From contig NZ_CP060723.1 in the NCBI RefSeq assembly GCF_014395225.1, positions 1,922,001-1,986,000 on the forward strand: 64,000 bases of DNA, written 5' to 3'. Made by a program: the position numbers and the translations under genes. The stretch's first letter is position 1. Each line of letters opens with the position of its first letter. This DNA is from Pedobacter roseus (GTDB lineage Bacteria; Bacteroidota; Bacteroidia; Sphingobacteriales; Sphingobacteriaceae). The notes beneath the pieces are model-generated. The model made no database searches, was not told the origin of the DNA, and saw nothing but the letters and a program-made list of their open reading frames with translations. Below, piece after piece: positions 1 through 8,479 of the stretch.

Positions 1-1499
1 TGGAGAGTGAAGAGCGTTTTCGGAATATGGCGGAAGGTAGCGATATATTTATATCGCTAACAGATGAGCATGGGGCGCTCGAATATCTCAATGCCTCCTG
101 GGCAGATATGACAGGTTGGGCACGTGATAACTTAAAGCAGCTTAGCTGGGATGAATTTGTCCATCCCGATGATAGGAAAGCGGTTACGGCAAAGTTCCTT
201 CATGGACTTGAAAACAAACAGGAGTTTACAAATGAATTCAGACTGCAGAACAAAGAAAATGAATACCGGTGGCTCAGGATAAAGGGAATACCCAGATTTG
301 ACAGTACACAGTCTTTTAACGGATTCATATTTTCTGGAATAGATGTAACTGAGGAGAAACAGCGCTTGCTGGAAATCGAGTATATCAATAAGGCACTTAT
401 ATTTTCCAATGAACAGCTTTCAGATGCAAATCTGAAATTATTGGAAAGTGAAGAAAATCTTAAAACGGCCTTTGATGCGGGCGGATTGGGAAGCTGTAGC
501 CTTGACCTAAAGACAGGAAGGGCGGAGATGTCACCCACATACCGGCACCTTTACGGACTTCCCCAGCAAGGTGATATTTCATGGGGAATGTTACTAGACT
601 CAGTAGAACCAGAGTTTTTAAATGAAGTAAACCTCGTCCTGGAAAATGCCATTAATCATGGAGCTCCAGTAGATAGCACCTATGCTATACGCAACCTTTC
701 CACAGGTGAGCGGCGGTGGATGCGCGTTGTTGGTAAAGTTTATCAGGGTGCTGATGGAGTGAACGAAAGGATATATGCCGTTGTTATGGACGTAACCTCG
801 CAGAAAGAGGATGAGATCCGGAAAAATGATTTTATCGCCATGGTAAGCCACGAACTAAAGACCCCACTTACTTCGATATCGGGTTATGTTCAGCTTCTTG
901 ACCTTAAAACGAGGCAAGGCAGCAGCTATGATGGAAAACCTGTTCTGGATAAAATACAGACCCAGCTTAAAAAAATGACCACCATGATTAATGGTTTTTT
1001 GAGTATATCGCGACTTGAATCTGGAAAAATACAACTGGCCAGGAAAAAGTTTGATATCGCAGATATTACTTCCCGGCTTGTGGAAGAATACCATACCCTG
1101 GTTTCAACGCACAGTTTTGTTTTTAATCATTGTACAGCCACCCTGGTTCACGCTGATGAAGACAAGATTGAACATGTAATTAACAACCTCTTGAGTAATG
1201 CAGTAAAATATTCTCCATCCGGCACCTCAATTGAAATCAACTGCACTTTAAAAGGAGATCTGGTTGTGCTGAGTGTAAAAGATAATGGCATGGGAATCCA
1301 TGCCCATGATGTACCAAGGCTTTTTGAACGTTATTACAGGGTGCAGAGTTTACAAACAAGTACCATTGCGGGGTTCGGCATCGGATTATACCTGTGTGCC
1401 GAGATCATTCACAGGCATAGTGGGAAAATATGGGTTGAAAGTGAACTGGATCAAGGTTCAACATTTTATTTTAGTCTTCCTATTGCCAATGGTGAGTAA
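1..1499 (+). CDS. PAS-domain sensor histidine kinase, 5' end outside window
   Basis: Signal-sensing histidine autokinase, probably cytosolic as far as visible (no membrane segment). The frame is open to base 3 and reads SEERFRNMAEGSD, a classic start of a PAS domain, so the internal ATG at 27 is not the real start and the gene begins upstream of the window. Visible order: PAS (about the first 110 residues), short coiled linker, second PAS/PAC ending in DVTSQKED, HisKA with the phospho-acceptor in MVSHELKTPLTS (His codon at 849), then HATPase_c with the N box (NNLLSNAVKYS), G1 (DNGMGI), F box (FERYYRV) and G2 (GFGIGLYL). There is no receiver domain and no response regulator downstream, so the partner is unknown. 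Its kinase core closely resembles that of the kinase at 16270-18837. Family call is certain; the ligand is not. Confidence 0.93.
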   Translation, partial: ESEERFRNMAEGSDIFISLTDEHGALEYLNASWADMTGWARDNLKQLSWDEFVHPDDRKAVTAKFLHGLENKQEFTNEFRLQNKENEYRWLRIKGIPRFDSTQSFNGFIFSGIDVTEEKQRLLEIEYINKALIFSNEQLSDANLKLLESEENLKTAFDAGGLGSCSLDLKTGRAEMSPTYRHLYGLPQQGDISWGMLLDSVEPEFLNEVNLVLENAINHGAPVDSTYAIRNLSTGERRWMRVVGKVYQGADGVNERIYAVVMDVTSQKEDEIRKNDFIAMVSHELKTPLTSISGYVQLLDLKTRQGSSYDGKPVLDKIQTQLKKMTTMINGFLSISRLESGKIQLARKKFDIADITSRLVEEYHTLVSTHSFVFNHCTATLVHADEDKIEHVINNLLSNAVKYSPSGTSIEINCTLKGDLVVLSVKDNGMGIHAHDVPRLFERYYRVQSLQTSTIAGFGIGLYLCAEIIHRHSGKIWVESELDQGSTFYFSLPIANGE

Positions 1500-1945
1500 G
1501 CGTGATAGCATACAGGGCCGGAATTGTTGGAAAACAAATTTAAATAGAAAGCAGGATAGAAAAAGCCATACCCCGCCAAATAGATGTTGAGGGGATGTAT
1601 CCCTTTCAAATGTTTTTTTAGTCTGAATGCTGATTATCATAATCAGGTATGGCTTTTATAATTTTACTTAAACTTTTTTTGCTTGCGAATATTTGTTGAC
1701 AGGCTTTATAATATAAACTATGTTTCGGTAAAACCGGTCTATATTGTATATGGATAAACCGGGAGAGATTGACCACACTTCTCTGGAAAAAAAACACAAA
1801 ACACTGTAAGTCATTATGTTAAGTGTTGTTTAGGTAGGTCAAATAAATTCTTTTGTTATTAATGCAACCTCTAATCAATTCTTATCGTCTTTCCTGCAAA
1901 CATTAAACAGATATGTCCTGGCAGTACCAAACAAATTTTAAAACG
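1500..1945. other. Intergenic region with long inverted repeat
   Basis: About 440 bases without a convincing gene. It contains a perfect 12-base inverted repeat (arms 1561-1572 and 1646-1657, reading aaaagccatacc and its complement) enclosing a smaller GGGAT/ATCCC hairpin near 1592-1606. The right arm is followed by a T/A-rich tract, so it could end transcription of the upstream kinase gene. A weak promoter-like pair (TTTG at 1692, TATGTTTC at 1719) could serve the lipoprotein gene that follows. Confidence 0.5.
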
Positions 1946-2599
1946 ATGAAAAAAACCACTTACCTTTTTATTTTTACCCTTTGCGTTTTATGTAGTTCCT
2001 GTACGATGATGGTGAAAGGGATCGCCAAATTATTGGTTAAAGATTACAATGATTACACCGGAACTCATATTTCTGATGTAAAAATCATAGATGCGGAAGG
2101 AAGAGGTCAATCATTCGGTAATTTGTACAAAGGCAAGACAGTCTATCTATACGTTTTGGGAAATAAGAAATTATCAACTCATCAAGAAAAATCATATCAA
2201 CAGCTGAAAGAACGTTTTGCTAAATATCCAGATGTAGTTTTCTCCAATCTATATGTCGGTTCAGATACCTTATCAAACACAAATAGGCTGGGTGATGATG
2301 CTTCGTCGGCCGAATTCCGTAAGATTTTGTCTATTAGCGATCCGGCACCGTTCATCATTGGAAAAGATGGTGCAATACTGGCTTACAAAGGACCGAAGCC
2401 AGATGATAAAATTATAGTAGATTATGTTCTTTATCAGGCCATGAAAGGAGAAGACGGGACTAAATCTGCAAAGCGGTTCATTAGGGCTGTGAACGGGAAT
2501 GACCAGTTTAAATCTCCTAAATTCATTGAATGGTACACCCTTCATTTTGGCAAAACTCCCGACCATAAACTTAATATGTCTTTATCTTCCACAAATTAA
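1946..2599 (+). CDS. Predicted lipoprotein, thioredoxin-like without CXXC
   Basis: Envelope lipoprotein of unknown function. I place the start at ATG 1946 because MKKTTYLFIF...LCSSC is a clean type II signal peptide; the in-frame ATG at 1913 would put 11 polar residues in front of it. The mature part (about 200 residues) has an alternating strand/helix pattern: a VYLYVLGNK strand, an amphipathic helix (QQLKERFAKYP), a VVFSNLYVGSD strand, and later DPAPFIIGKDGAILAY, which looks like the cis-Pro/beta-hairpin part of a thioredoxin-like fold (the sequence PAPFIIGKDG). There is no CXXC active site, so a redox role is not supported. It stands alone between the kinase and the TspO-like gene. Gene existence is sure, fold is a guess by eye. 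Confidence 0.7.
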   Translation: MKKTTYLFIFTLCVLCSSCTMMVKGIAKLLVKDYNDYTGTHISDVKIIDAEGRGQSFGNLYKGKTVYLYVLGNKKLSTHQEKSYQQLKERFAKYPDVVFSNLYVGSDTLSNTNRLGDDASSAEFRKILSISDPAPFIIGKDGAILAYKGPKPDDKIIVDYVLYQAMKGEDGTKSAKRFIRAVNGNDQFKSPKFIEWYTLHFGKTPDHKLNMSLSSTN

Positions 2600-2838
2600 A
2601 GATGATCCCTTTACCTTTCTGCCAGGATGATGTCTGGATAAAAATATTCATTTTGTATGTTACAGTTAGGGATATGAGTGGTGGTAAGTGAAAAGTAAGG
2701 TAGACTGAGGGTAAGCATATAGGTAGGATGGATTGTGTTGTGCATGACAAACAATCCTGTGCCAGGCGTGTTGAGCATATAATTATTATGCATTTCAACT
2801 GGATTTTCCACTTTATAGGCTAATTATATAATCTTACT

Positions 2839-3630
2839 ATGAACAACGCGAAAAAAATTCTTCCTTTTGCCAATGGATTTTCTTTAATCTTAACAATTGC
2901 CGTCAACTACCTGTCCAATGCCGGACTGTTAAATGGCAATAGTATGAAAACGGTTTCCGATAGGTATTTCAATTATTTTACGCCGGCTGGCTATGCATTT
3001 TCAATATGGGGTCTTATTTATCTTGGGTTGCTTGGTTTTGTTATTTATACAGGAATTAATGGTAAGAAAAATCCGGACAAATCCGGCGTCTTAACAAAAA
3101 TTGGCTGGTGGTTTGTACTGTCTTGTTTGGCGAATTCCCTTTGGGTAGTTGCCTGGTTATATGATTATACCGGTATTTCGGTTATGATTATGGGTGTTCT
3201 TCTTTTTTCTTTGCTAAAAATTGTTGTAAATACCCGCATGGAGCTGGATGCTCATCCGTTGAAAGAATATCTTTTCATCTACTGGCCTTTTGCGTTGTAT
3301 TCGGGATGGATTACTGTAGCTTTTATAGCAAATATTTCTGCTTATCTGACTAAAATTGGTTGGCAGGGATGGGGTATTTCTAATGCCGGATGGGCTATTA
3401 TCATGATCTGCACAGCAGGATTAGTTAATATCATGATGGTTTATACCAGAAACCTGCGCGAATTTGCAGTGGTGGGGATCTGGGCATTAATGGCTATTTC
3501 TGTTTCCAATAATACTAATCCTAGTGGTAAGAACATTGTTTACACCTGTTATGCGGTGAGTATTATTATACTTGCCTTCGTTATCCATAGTGGTTTGAAA
3601 AACCGGAAACATTCAATTCATAGTATGTAA
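2839..3630 (+). CDS. TspO/MBR-family-like tryptophan-rich membrane protein
   Basis: Integral membrane protein with several hydrophobic segments and many aromatic residues (FTPAGYAFSIWGLIYLGL, WWFVLSCLANSLWVVAWL, WPFALYSGWITVAFI), the layout of the TspO/MBR-related 'tryptophan-rich sensory protein' group. It is 263 residues, longer than classical TspO (about 160), with extra C-terminal hydrophobic segments. TspO proteins bind tetrapyrroles and sterols and in Rhodobacter the gene (crtK) lies among carotenoid genes; here it sits next to, and converges on, a photolyase/CrtB operon, which suggests a link to light or oxidative stress. It is followed after 10 bases by the DUF3253 gene, probably as an operon. 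The family call rests on motifs; ligand unknown. Confidence 0.75.
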   Translation: MNNAKKILPFANGFSLILTIAVNYLSNAGLLNGNSMKTVSDRYFNYFTPAGYAFSIWGLIYLGLLGFVIYTGINGKKNPDKSGVLTKIGWWFVLSCLANSLWVVAWLYDYTGISVMIMGVLLFSLLKIVVNTRMELDAHPLKEYLFIYWPFALYSGWITVAFIANISAYLTKIGWQGWGISNAGWAIIMICTAGLVNIMMVYTRNLREFAVVGIWALMAISVSNNTNPSGKNIVYTCYAVSIIILAFVIHSGLKNRKHSIHSM

Positions 3631-3640
3631 TTTAAACACT

Positions 3641-3886
3641 ATGCAACAATCCCCGGATATATCAGCAGCCATCTTAACTACTGCTACTCAACGTGGCTCT
3701 GAAAAAAGCACCTGTCCATCGGAGATTGCCCGCATGTTGTTTCCATCTGATTGGCGTAAGCGTATGGGCGATGTAGTTAATGCTGCAATTGACCTGCATA
3801 ACCAACATAAAGTAGTGATCACGCAAAAGGGGATACCTGTAGATGTAAATCACATTAAAGGACCTATACGCATTAAGATGATCTGA
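3641..3886 (+). CDS. DUF3253 domain protein
   Basis: Small cytosolic protein of 81 residues matching the DUF3253 pattern over its full length: a helical ISAAILTTATQRG segment, the conserved CPSEIARMLFP and DWRKRMGDV stretches, and a C-terminal winged-helix-like hairpin GIPVDVNHIKGPIRIK. The family has a small winged-helix look and no established function. The gene follows the TspO-like gene by 10 bases and converges on the photolyase operon; DUF3253 genes are often seen near photolyase genes as I recall, which fits. Only one plausible start exists. Confidence 0.85.
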   Translation: MQQSPDISAAILTTATQRGSEKSTCPSEIARMLFPSDWRKRMGDVVNAAIDLHNQHKVVITQKGIPVDVNHIKGPIRIKMI

Positions 3887-3991
3887 CCCAGACTGATTCG
3901 GTTTTTTGTCATGTTTATTTGTTTTTATGACGGCCTTTACGGTTTTTTTGATAATTTATTTCTGAGACGGCTAGTTTTTTGCCTCCTGATA

Positions 3992-5542
3992 TCATAACTC
4001 ATTCAGGTTTTCAAGATAATATTTTGCCCTATCTAATACTGAAGATTTAAGCTGAGCGTCCATGTTGTCCCAGATCCTGTAAACCATTAACAGCCTATGG
4101 TTATGCTCAAGCTTTTCTCTGTTCCTGACATGGAAGTCCCAATACATGCTATTGAAGGGGCAGGAATTTTCACCGGTTTTATCACTGCGATCATATTTGC
4201 AGCTATCGCAGTAATTACTCATTTTATGGATATAGTTGGCCGATGCCGTGTAGGGTTTTGAACCTATGAGTCCTCCATCGGCATATTGGCTCATGCCCCT
4301 GGTGTTGGTAATTTCAACCCATTGTAAGGCATCTATGTAAATGCCGAGATACCAGAAATCCAGATCATCAGGATTTATCCCTGCGAGCAGTGCGAAATTT
4401 CCGGTGATCATCAGACGTTGTATATGATGGGCATACGAAAAATCGAGTGATTGAGTTATGGAATGTTTTAAGCAGTTCATCTTCGTCTTGCCTGTCCAGT
4501 ACCACTCTGGAAGTTTTTTTTGATGATTGAAATAGTTCAGTTTTCCGAACCCGGGCATCTTCATCCAGTATACGCCCCTCATGTATTCCCGCCAGCCCAA
4601 AATTTGCCTTATAAATCCTTCGATCTGGTTTATTGCTACCGCTTTTTTGTTGTTTCGCCGGTAGTCAATTGCTGTACTGATCACCTCAACTGGTGAAATC
4701 ATTTTAGTATTCAGGCTAAAGGATAGGCGGGAATGGTAAAGGGACCATTCTCCGGTATGCATGGCATCCTGGAAAGTCCCGAATAGTTGCAGGCAGTTTT
4801 CGCAGAAATACTGCAGAAGTTTCAAAGACTGCGTCCTGTTAAGCGGCCAGGGCAGATGTGCAGGGTCGATGTTGCCTATCGTTCTGATTCCGGCGTCTCT
4901 GATCTTATTGAATTGTTTGCTAACATCGTTCTCAAATAGCAAGGGCGGATTTGGTTTATGATTTTTGGGGAGTTTTTTTCGATTTTCAGCATCAAAATTC
5001 CATTTTCCGCCCTGAGGGTCATCACTTTCATCAAGTAAAACGTGGTGTTTTAAACGCATGTGCCGGTAAAAGTTTTCCATCACCATTTCTTTTTTGTCCG
5101 AAAAAAAAAGGCCCAGTTCTGCTCTGCTGGTGAAAAAATGTTCGGTATCAAAAGCGCGGTATTTAATCTGCAGACCATTGCAAAAGCGCTCGATTTCGTG
5201 GTCCAGGCGGTACTCATCGGGTAATTGGTACTGAAATTCTTCGATTTCAAATTTTTGGATGAGCGCAGCTAAGTTGCCTGAAAAATTCTGGTGGTTCTCT
5301 GGATCATCCAGATGGAGATACAGGATTTCAAATCCTTTATCATTAAGCGTTTCAGCGAAATTCTCCATTGCAGCGAAAAAAGCACATGCTTTTTGAATAT
5401 GGTGCCATACATAATCCGTCTCTGCTTTTACTTCCATCAGTACATGAAGTATGTCGGGGGTGCTTTGAGAAAACCATGAATGTTGCAGGTTGAGCTGATC
5501 GCCCAGGATTAGCCTTAGTATCTTGTATTTTTTCTTCATCAT
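3992..5542 (-). CDS. phrB: Fe-S cluster photolyase / cryptochrome-related protein (DPRP family)
   Basis: Deoxyribodipyrimidine photolyase-related protein of the iron-sulfur type, the family of (6-4) photolyase PhrB of Agrobacterium. Repairs UV photoproducts with FAD using blue light. Length (516) is normal. N-terminal DPRP antenna domain with LGDQLN near residue 14; C-terminal FAD-binding helical domain with QIEGFIRQILGWREYMRG. Four cysteines expected to hold the 4Fe-4S cluster are present: Cys357 (MNCLKHS) and Cys445, Cys448 and Cys461 in the CDSC...NSCPFN stretch; the spacing (88, 3, 13) matches that known for PhrB. Last gene of the six-gene minus-strand operon, 54 bases after the FAD protein. 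Whether it repairs 6-4 photoproducts or CPDs cannot be told here. Confidence 0.92.
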   Translation of the reverse strand: MMKKKYKILRLILGDQLNLQHSWFSQSTPDILHVLMEVKAETDYVWHHIQKACAFFAAMENFAETLNDKGFEILYLHLDDPENHQNFSGNLAALIQKFEIEEFQYQLPDEYRLDHEIERFCNGLQIKYRAFDTEHFFTSRAELGLFFSDKKEMVMENFYRHMRLKHHVLLDESDDPQGGKWNFDAENRKKLPKNHKPNPPLLFENDVSKQFNKIRDAGIRTIGNIDPAHLPWPLNRTQSLKLLQYFCENCLQLFGTFQDAMHTGEWSLYHSRLSFSLNTKMISPVEVISTAIDYRRNNKKAVAINQIEGFIRQILGWREYMRGVYWMKMPGFGKLNYFNHQKKLPEWYWTGKTKMNCLKHSITQSLDFSYAHHIQRLMITGNFALLAGINPDDLDFWYLGIYIDALQWVEITNTRGMSQYADGGLIGSKPYTASANYIHKMSNYCDSCKYDRSDKTGENSCPFNSMYWDFHVRNREKLEHNHRLLMVYRIWDNMDAQLKSSVLDRAKYYLENLNEL

Positions 5543-5596
5543 CTTTATCAGGAGAAGTCGGTTCCTTTTGTTTGGCTGTTATTGCCGGTCAGATTT

Positions 5597-6745
5597 TTAT
5601 TGATTTTCCATAGCACTTAACCTATCTTTTTCAAGATAGGGCCTGCACAATTTCCAGTATTTAAAGAAAGAAGGATATTCTCCTGTAACTTCGGGGAACA
5701 TCCACTCATAACTGTCCTTTATGCCCGGATAATGGTTGAATGCCGGATGTTCTTTTGAAATAAACCTTTCCTCTGCCGGTATTGTGCTCTCTTTGTAAAG
5801 TAATGCTATTTCACAAAGCTCACCGCTGAAAATCTTGATTCCGGGAATATTTCTGGAAAGCCCTGTTAAAAAAGCGATTACATTTTCGCTTACAGGGTAT
5901 TTTGAGAAGTGTGAGGGTTCCAGCAGGAGTATACGGTTGGCTTTATCACTTTTTCTCCAGTTGGGATCAAGGTTGTAGCTGTTGTAAATTATCGTCGGCT
6001 TGTAAATGTCTATTTCTGGTAAAACAGTTTCTGGGAGAATGGTTTTTAACTGCAGTTTTGTTCTGCCCTTCAGCACATCGGGTATGGAGATGAGCGGGAG
6101 CTCTTCATAGGTTTTATCCAAAAAAGTGCCTTTCTGATTGCTTTGCGTATAGTTGTTGATATTCTCCTGATTACAGTAGTACTTTTTTTGGGAGAATGCT
6201 CCTGAAACCCATTGCCAGCTGGCATTGTTGCTTGCGATATCTCCATCAAGCAGGTGATAGTATAGCCATTTTGATGGCGTGCTCCAGTGGGTTTTACCGA
6301 TGTTGCATGCAATAGAGGCAACATACATCCTGATGTGGTTGTGCATGTAACCCGTTTTGTACAGGAGCCCTATTCCGTTATCGACTGCGCTTATGCCTGT
6401 CTGCGATTTCAGTATCGATAATATCATATCATGTTCCTCAACATCGGGTTGGGGCCGCTGCAAATCTTTCCAAATGAGCTCTTTTTTTTCCTGCCAGATA
6501 CGCTGGTAATATTCGCGCCAGGCGAGCTCCTGCAAAAACTTTTCGGCCCTATCTAGTCCAAATCCTTTTTTTGAAATTTCCTGCTGGATCTGCTTCAGGC
6601 TCACTACTCCTCTGGAGATATACGGAGAGAGATAACTCACTGCACCATTTATAAAATTTCTCGTTTTTGCATATTGCAAGGGGTCCAGATCTTCGATCCT
6701 TTTCAAAATCTCGCTATAATCGGTAGGGAATTTTGTTTCGCTCAT
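5597..6745 (-). CDS. FAD-binding photolyase-homology protein lacking antenna domain
   Basis: Contains the C-terminal FAD-binding domain of the photolyase/cryptochrome family at its N-terminus (residues about 1-200: NFINGAVSYLSPYISRG, LQELAWREYYQR, MHNHIRMYVAS, WLYYHLLDGDIASNNASWQWVSG), followed by about 180 residues of a different domain (from about 210) rather than being preceded by the usual alpha/beta antenna-binding domain. The N-D-x-A-S-N...W flavin-pocket signature is intact (GDIASNNASWQW). This architecture occurs as 'FAD-binding domain-containing protein' beside DUF2256 genes. It may be a cryptochrome-like photosensor rather than a repair enzyme; function is inference. Lies between DUF2256 (37 bases upstream) and the Fe-S photolyase. 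Confidence 0.88.
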   Translation of the reverse strand: MSETKFPTDYSEILKRIEDLDPLQYAKTRNFINGAVSYLSPYISRGVVSLKQIQQEISKKGFGLDRAEKFLQELAWREYYQRIWQEKKELIWKDLQRPQPDVEEHDMILSILKSQTGISAVDNGIGLLYKTGYMHNHIRMYVASIACNIGKTHWSTPSKWLYYHLLDGDIASNNASWQWVSGAFSQKKYYCNQENINNYTQSNQKGTFLDKTYEELPLISIPDVLKGRTKLQLKTILPETVLPEIDIYKPTIIYNSYNLDPNWRKSDKANRILLLEPSHFSKYPVSENVIAFLTGLSRNIPGIKIFSGELCEIALLYKESTIPAEERFISKEHPAFNHYPGIKDSYEWMFPEVTGEYPSFFKYWKLCRPYLEKDRLSAMENQ

Positions 6746-6782
6746 TTGCTATCGCTTGGTTAATTTTTCTTTTGTCAGTAAT

Positions 6783-6929
6783 TTATGATGCTGATTTGTT
6801 GTTCCTGCATTTATCGCTGCAGTATTTTACATCAGCCCACACCTTTGCCCATTTTTTTCGCCAGTTGAAGGGTCTGTTACATACCAGGCAGATTTTTGAT
6901 GGCAGGTTTTGCTTTTTTATGGCTTTCAT
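6783..6929 (-). CDS. DUF2256 small zinc-ribbon protein
   Basis: A 48-residue protein found by translating the gap between the FAD protein and crtB. It begins [14 protein letters not shown] and carries two cysteine pairs, CLVC and CSDKC, flanking the conserved [13 protein letters not shown] and VKYCSDKCR stretches, which is the DUF2256 signature (a treble-clef or ribbon-like zinc site). DUF2256 genes are typically next to photolyase/cryptochrome genes; no biochemical role is established. Position in the operon: 34 bases after crtB and 37 bases before the FAD-protein gene. Too short for routine ORF calls, but the motif match is strong. Confidence 0.9.
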   Translation of the reverse strand: MKAIKKQNLPSKICLVCNRPFNWRKKWAKVWADVKYCSDKCRNNKSAS

Positions 6930-6963
6930 ATCGGATGTTTAAAGGCAATGTTTGTCTTTACTT

Positions 6964-7800
6964 TTATATTCCGTTATAGCTGCTCCTCACCACTGAACCA
7001 AACATGAGTGCAAATTTTTTCGCATTCGAAATCCTGATCCGTTCGCCCATGATCTGTTCTGCAGTTTTTTTCTTGATTTTCTCAAAGAGCTCTTCGTAAT
7101 AAATGTAGGCGAGATATACGCCCTTTCGGGATGATTTTGGCAGCTGTTTTATTCCGTCGAGCGCTTCCCTGAATTCTGCTGCGATCTCCTTTTCTATGGC
7201 AAGTTTTTCATCAATTGAAAACTTAGCCAAATTTACCCCGGGAAAGTAGTTCCGGCCCAGCTGGTAAAAATCTGCATTAACGTCCCTTAAAAAATTGACT
7301 TTTTGAAAGGCCGAACCTAATTTCATGGCCGGATTCTTCAACTGTTCATAACTTTCTGTATCGCCCTCTACAAATACGTGCAGGCACATTAAGCCTACAA
7401 CCTGTGCCGAGCCCAGTATATAACGTTCATATTTTTCTTCTGTGTAAATTTCCTTTCCGAGATCCATTCGCATGCTTTCCAGAAAAAGTTCGATGAGCTC
7501 TATCTTTACTTTATATTTATTTACAACCTGCTGGAATGCATTAAGGATTGGGTTAAGGCTGATCTGGTCTTTGATGGCCTCAAATGTGTCTCTTTTAAAT
7601 CTGCAGAGCAGCAACGCTTTATCATAATTATGGAAGCTATCTACGATTTCGTCGGCAAGCCTTACAAAACCGTATATCGCATATATTGGATCGCGATGTT
7701 TTTTATTCAGGAACTGGATGCCAAGCGAAAAACTGGTGCTGTAATTTTTGGTAACGATTTTACTGCATTGTGCAGATACTTTATCAAAGATAATTTTCAT
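6964..7800 (-). CDS. crtB: Phytoene/squalene synthase family protein
   Basis: Trans-isoprenyl diphosphate synthase head-to-head type, expected to condense two GGPP to phytoene (or FPP to squalene). 278 residues, normal for CrtB. Both Asp-rich Mg-diphosphate motifs are present: D50EIVD54 in RLADEIVDSF and D173VNAD177 in NFLRDVNAD, the latter followed by GRNYFP as usual. No phytoene desaturase (crtI), cyclase or other carotenoid gene lies in the window, so the product must be processed by genes elsewhere or the protein has another terpenoid role. Lies 18 bases after the MarR gene, in the light/repair operon, so coordinated induction by light or its photoproducts is likely. Confidence 0.9.
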   Translation of the reverse strand: MKIIFDKVSAQCSKIVTKNYSTSFSLGIQFLNKKHRDPIYAIYGFVRLADEIVDSFHNYDKALLLCRFKRDTFEAIKDQISLNPILNAFQQVVNKYKVKIELIELFLESMRMDLGKEIYTEEKYERYILGSAQVVGLMCLHVFVEGDTESYEQLKNPAMKLGSAFQKVNFLRDVNADFYQLGRNYFPGVNLAKFSIDEKLAIEKEIAAEFREALDGIKQLPKSSRKGVYLAYIYYEELFEKIKKKTAEQIMGERIRISNAKKFALMFGSVVRSSYNGI

Positions 7801-7818
7801 GTGGGTATTATCGGTTGA

Positions 7819-8433
7819 TTAATTCTTTTCAAAATTCTTTGCGTAGTGGAAATCTTCAAGTTTTCCAAGCAGGGCTATCAGTTCGATCTTTTCATTTCCG
7901 GAAAGTGGGGTTGTAACATTAGCTGATGCGAGCCGGATTTTATCCATGCTCTGCTTCAGCTCATCATTTCCTTTTTCGGTAATCTGTACAATCGTGCTTC
8001 TTTTGTCAATACCGGATGATTTCTGAACGATCAGACCTTTGTCGAATAACCTTTTGATAATCAATGTCCCTGCAGGCTTATCATGGATGTTTTGTTTGAT
8101 AAGTTCCGTTTTGCTCATTTCTCCGGCCGAAGTGAGGGTAATCAGGTATATAAATTCATCGGGGGTAGAAAATGCACTACCTGCTATTGCTGCCTTTGCA
8201 TGCATTTTTGCATATCTGTAAAGGTGCACAAGGGAGGTGTTGATGACGCTATCTGCCGACCTGCCGCTAGCCTTACCCTTCCATACAGGCGATTGCTTTT
8301 TAGATGTTGCTTTGCCCGGATCACGTTCGTTTAGCCACCTGCGAAAGGCATTTAAATCTTCAGATGGATTTAACGAATCATTTTCGTAAGTTTTAACCAA
8401 TGATAAAAGTTCATTTACAAGGTTGTACATCAT
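7819..8433 (-). CDS. MarR-family transcriptional regulator
   Basis: DNA-binding repressor-type protein, 204 residues, longer than typical MarR (about 150) by a 65-residue N-terminal extension. The winged helix-turn-helix lies at about residues 105-170: GEMSKTELIKQNIHDKPAGTLIIKRLFDKGLIVQKSSGIDKRSTIVQITEKG pattern in outline, with the wing Asp-Lys-Arg-Ser conserved. Second gene of the operon, 46 bases after the SDR gene and 18 before crtB. A MarR-type regulator (CrtR) controls carotenoid genes in Corynebacterium glutamicum; by analogy this one probably controls its own operon, possibly through the tandem repeat at 9232-9251. Effector unknown. Confidence 0.88.
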   Translation of the reverse strand: MMYNLVNELLSLVKTYENDSLNPSEDLNAFRRWLNERDPGKATSKKQSPVWKGKASGRSADSVINTSLVHLYRYAKMHAKAAIAGSAFSTPDEFIYLITLTSAGEMSKTELIKQNIHDKPAGTLIIKRLFDKGLIVQKSSGIDKRSTIVQITEKGNDELKQSMDKIRLASANVTTPLSGNEKIELIALLGKLEDFHYAKNFEKN

Positions 8434-8479
8434 ATTTTGTTTTGATTAAGCCGGTCTGTAATCTGTTTTAAGTTTAATC

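Noticed and set aside
1285..1590. Open frame on the plus strand overlapping the end of the first kinase
   Set aside because: Different frame from the kinase catalytic domain, no motif, low-complexity tail; shadow of the real gene.
2571..2811. Two short minus-strand frames in the gap before the TspO-like gene
   Set aside because: No signal, no domain, no conserved look; they lie in AT-rich intergenic DNA.
3887..3991. Terminator between the DUF3253 gene and the photolyase operon
   Set aside because: Only a five-base GTCAT/ATGAC stem with a long loop; too weak to call although convergent genes would need one.
6733..6942. 69-residue plus-strand frame
   Set aside because: Antisense of the DUF2256 gene; the minus-strand reading has the CxxC pairs and family motif.
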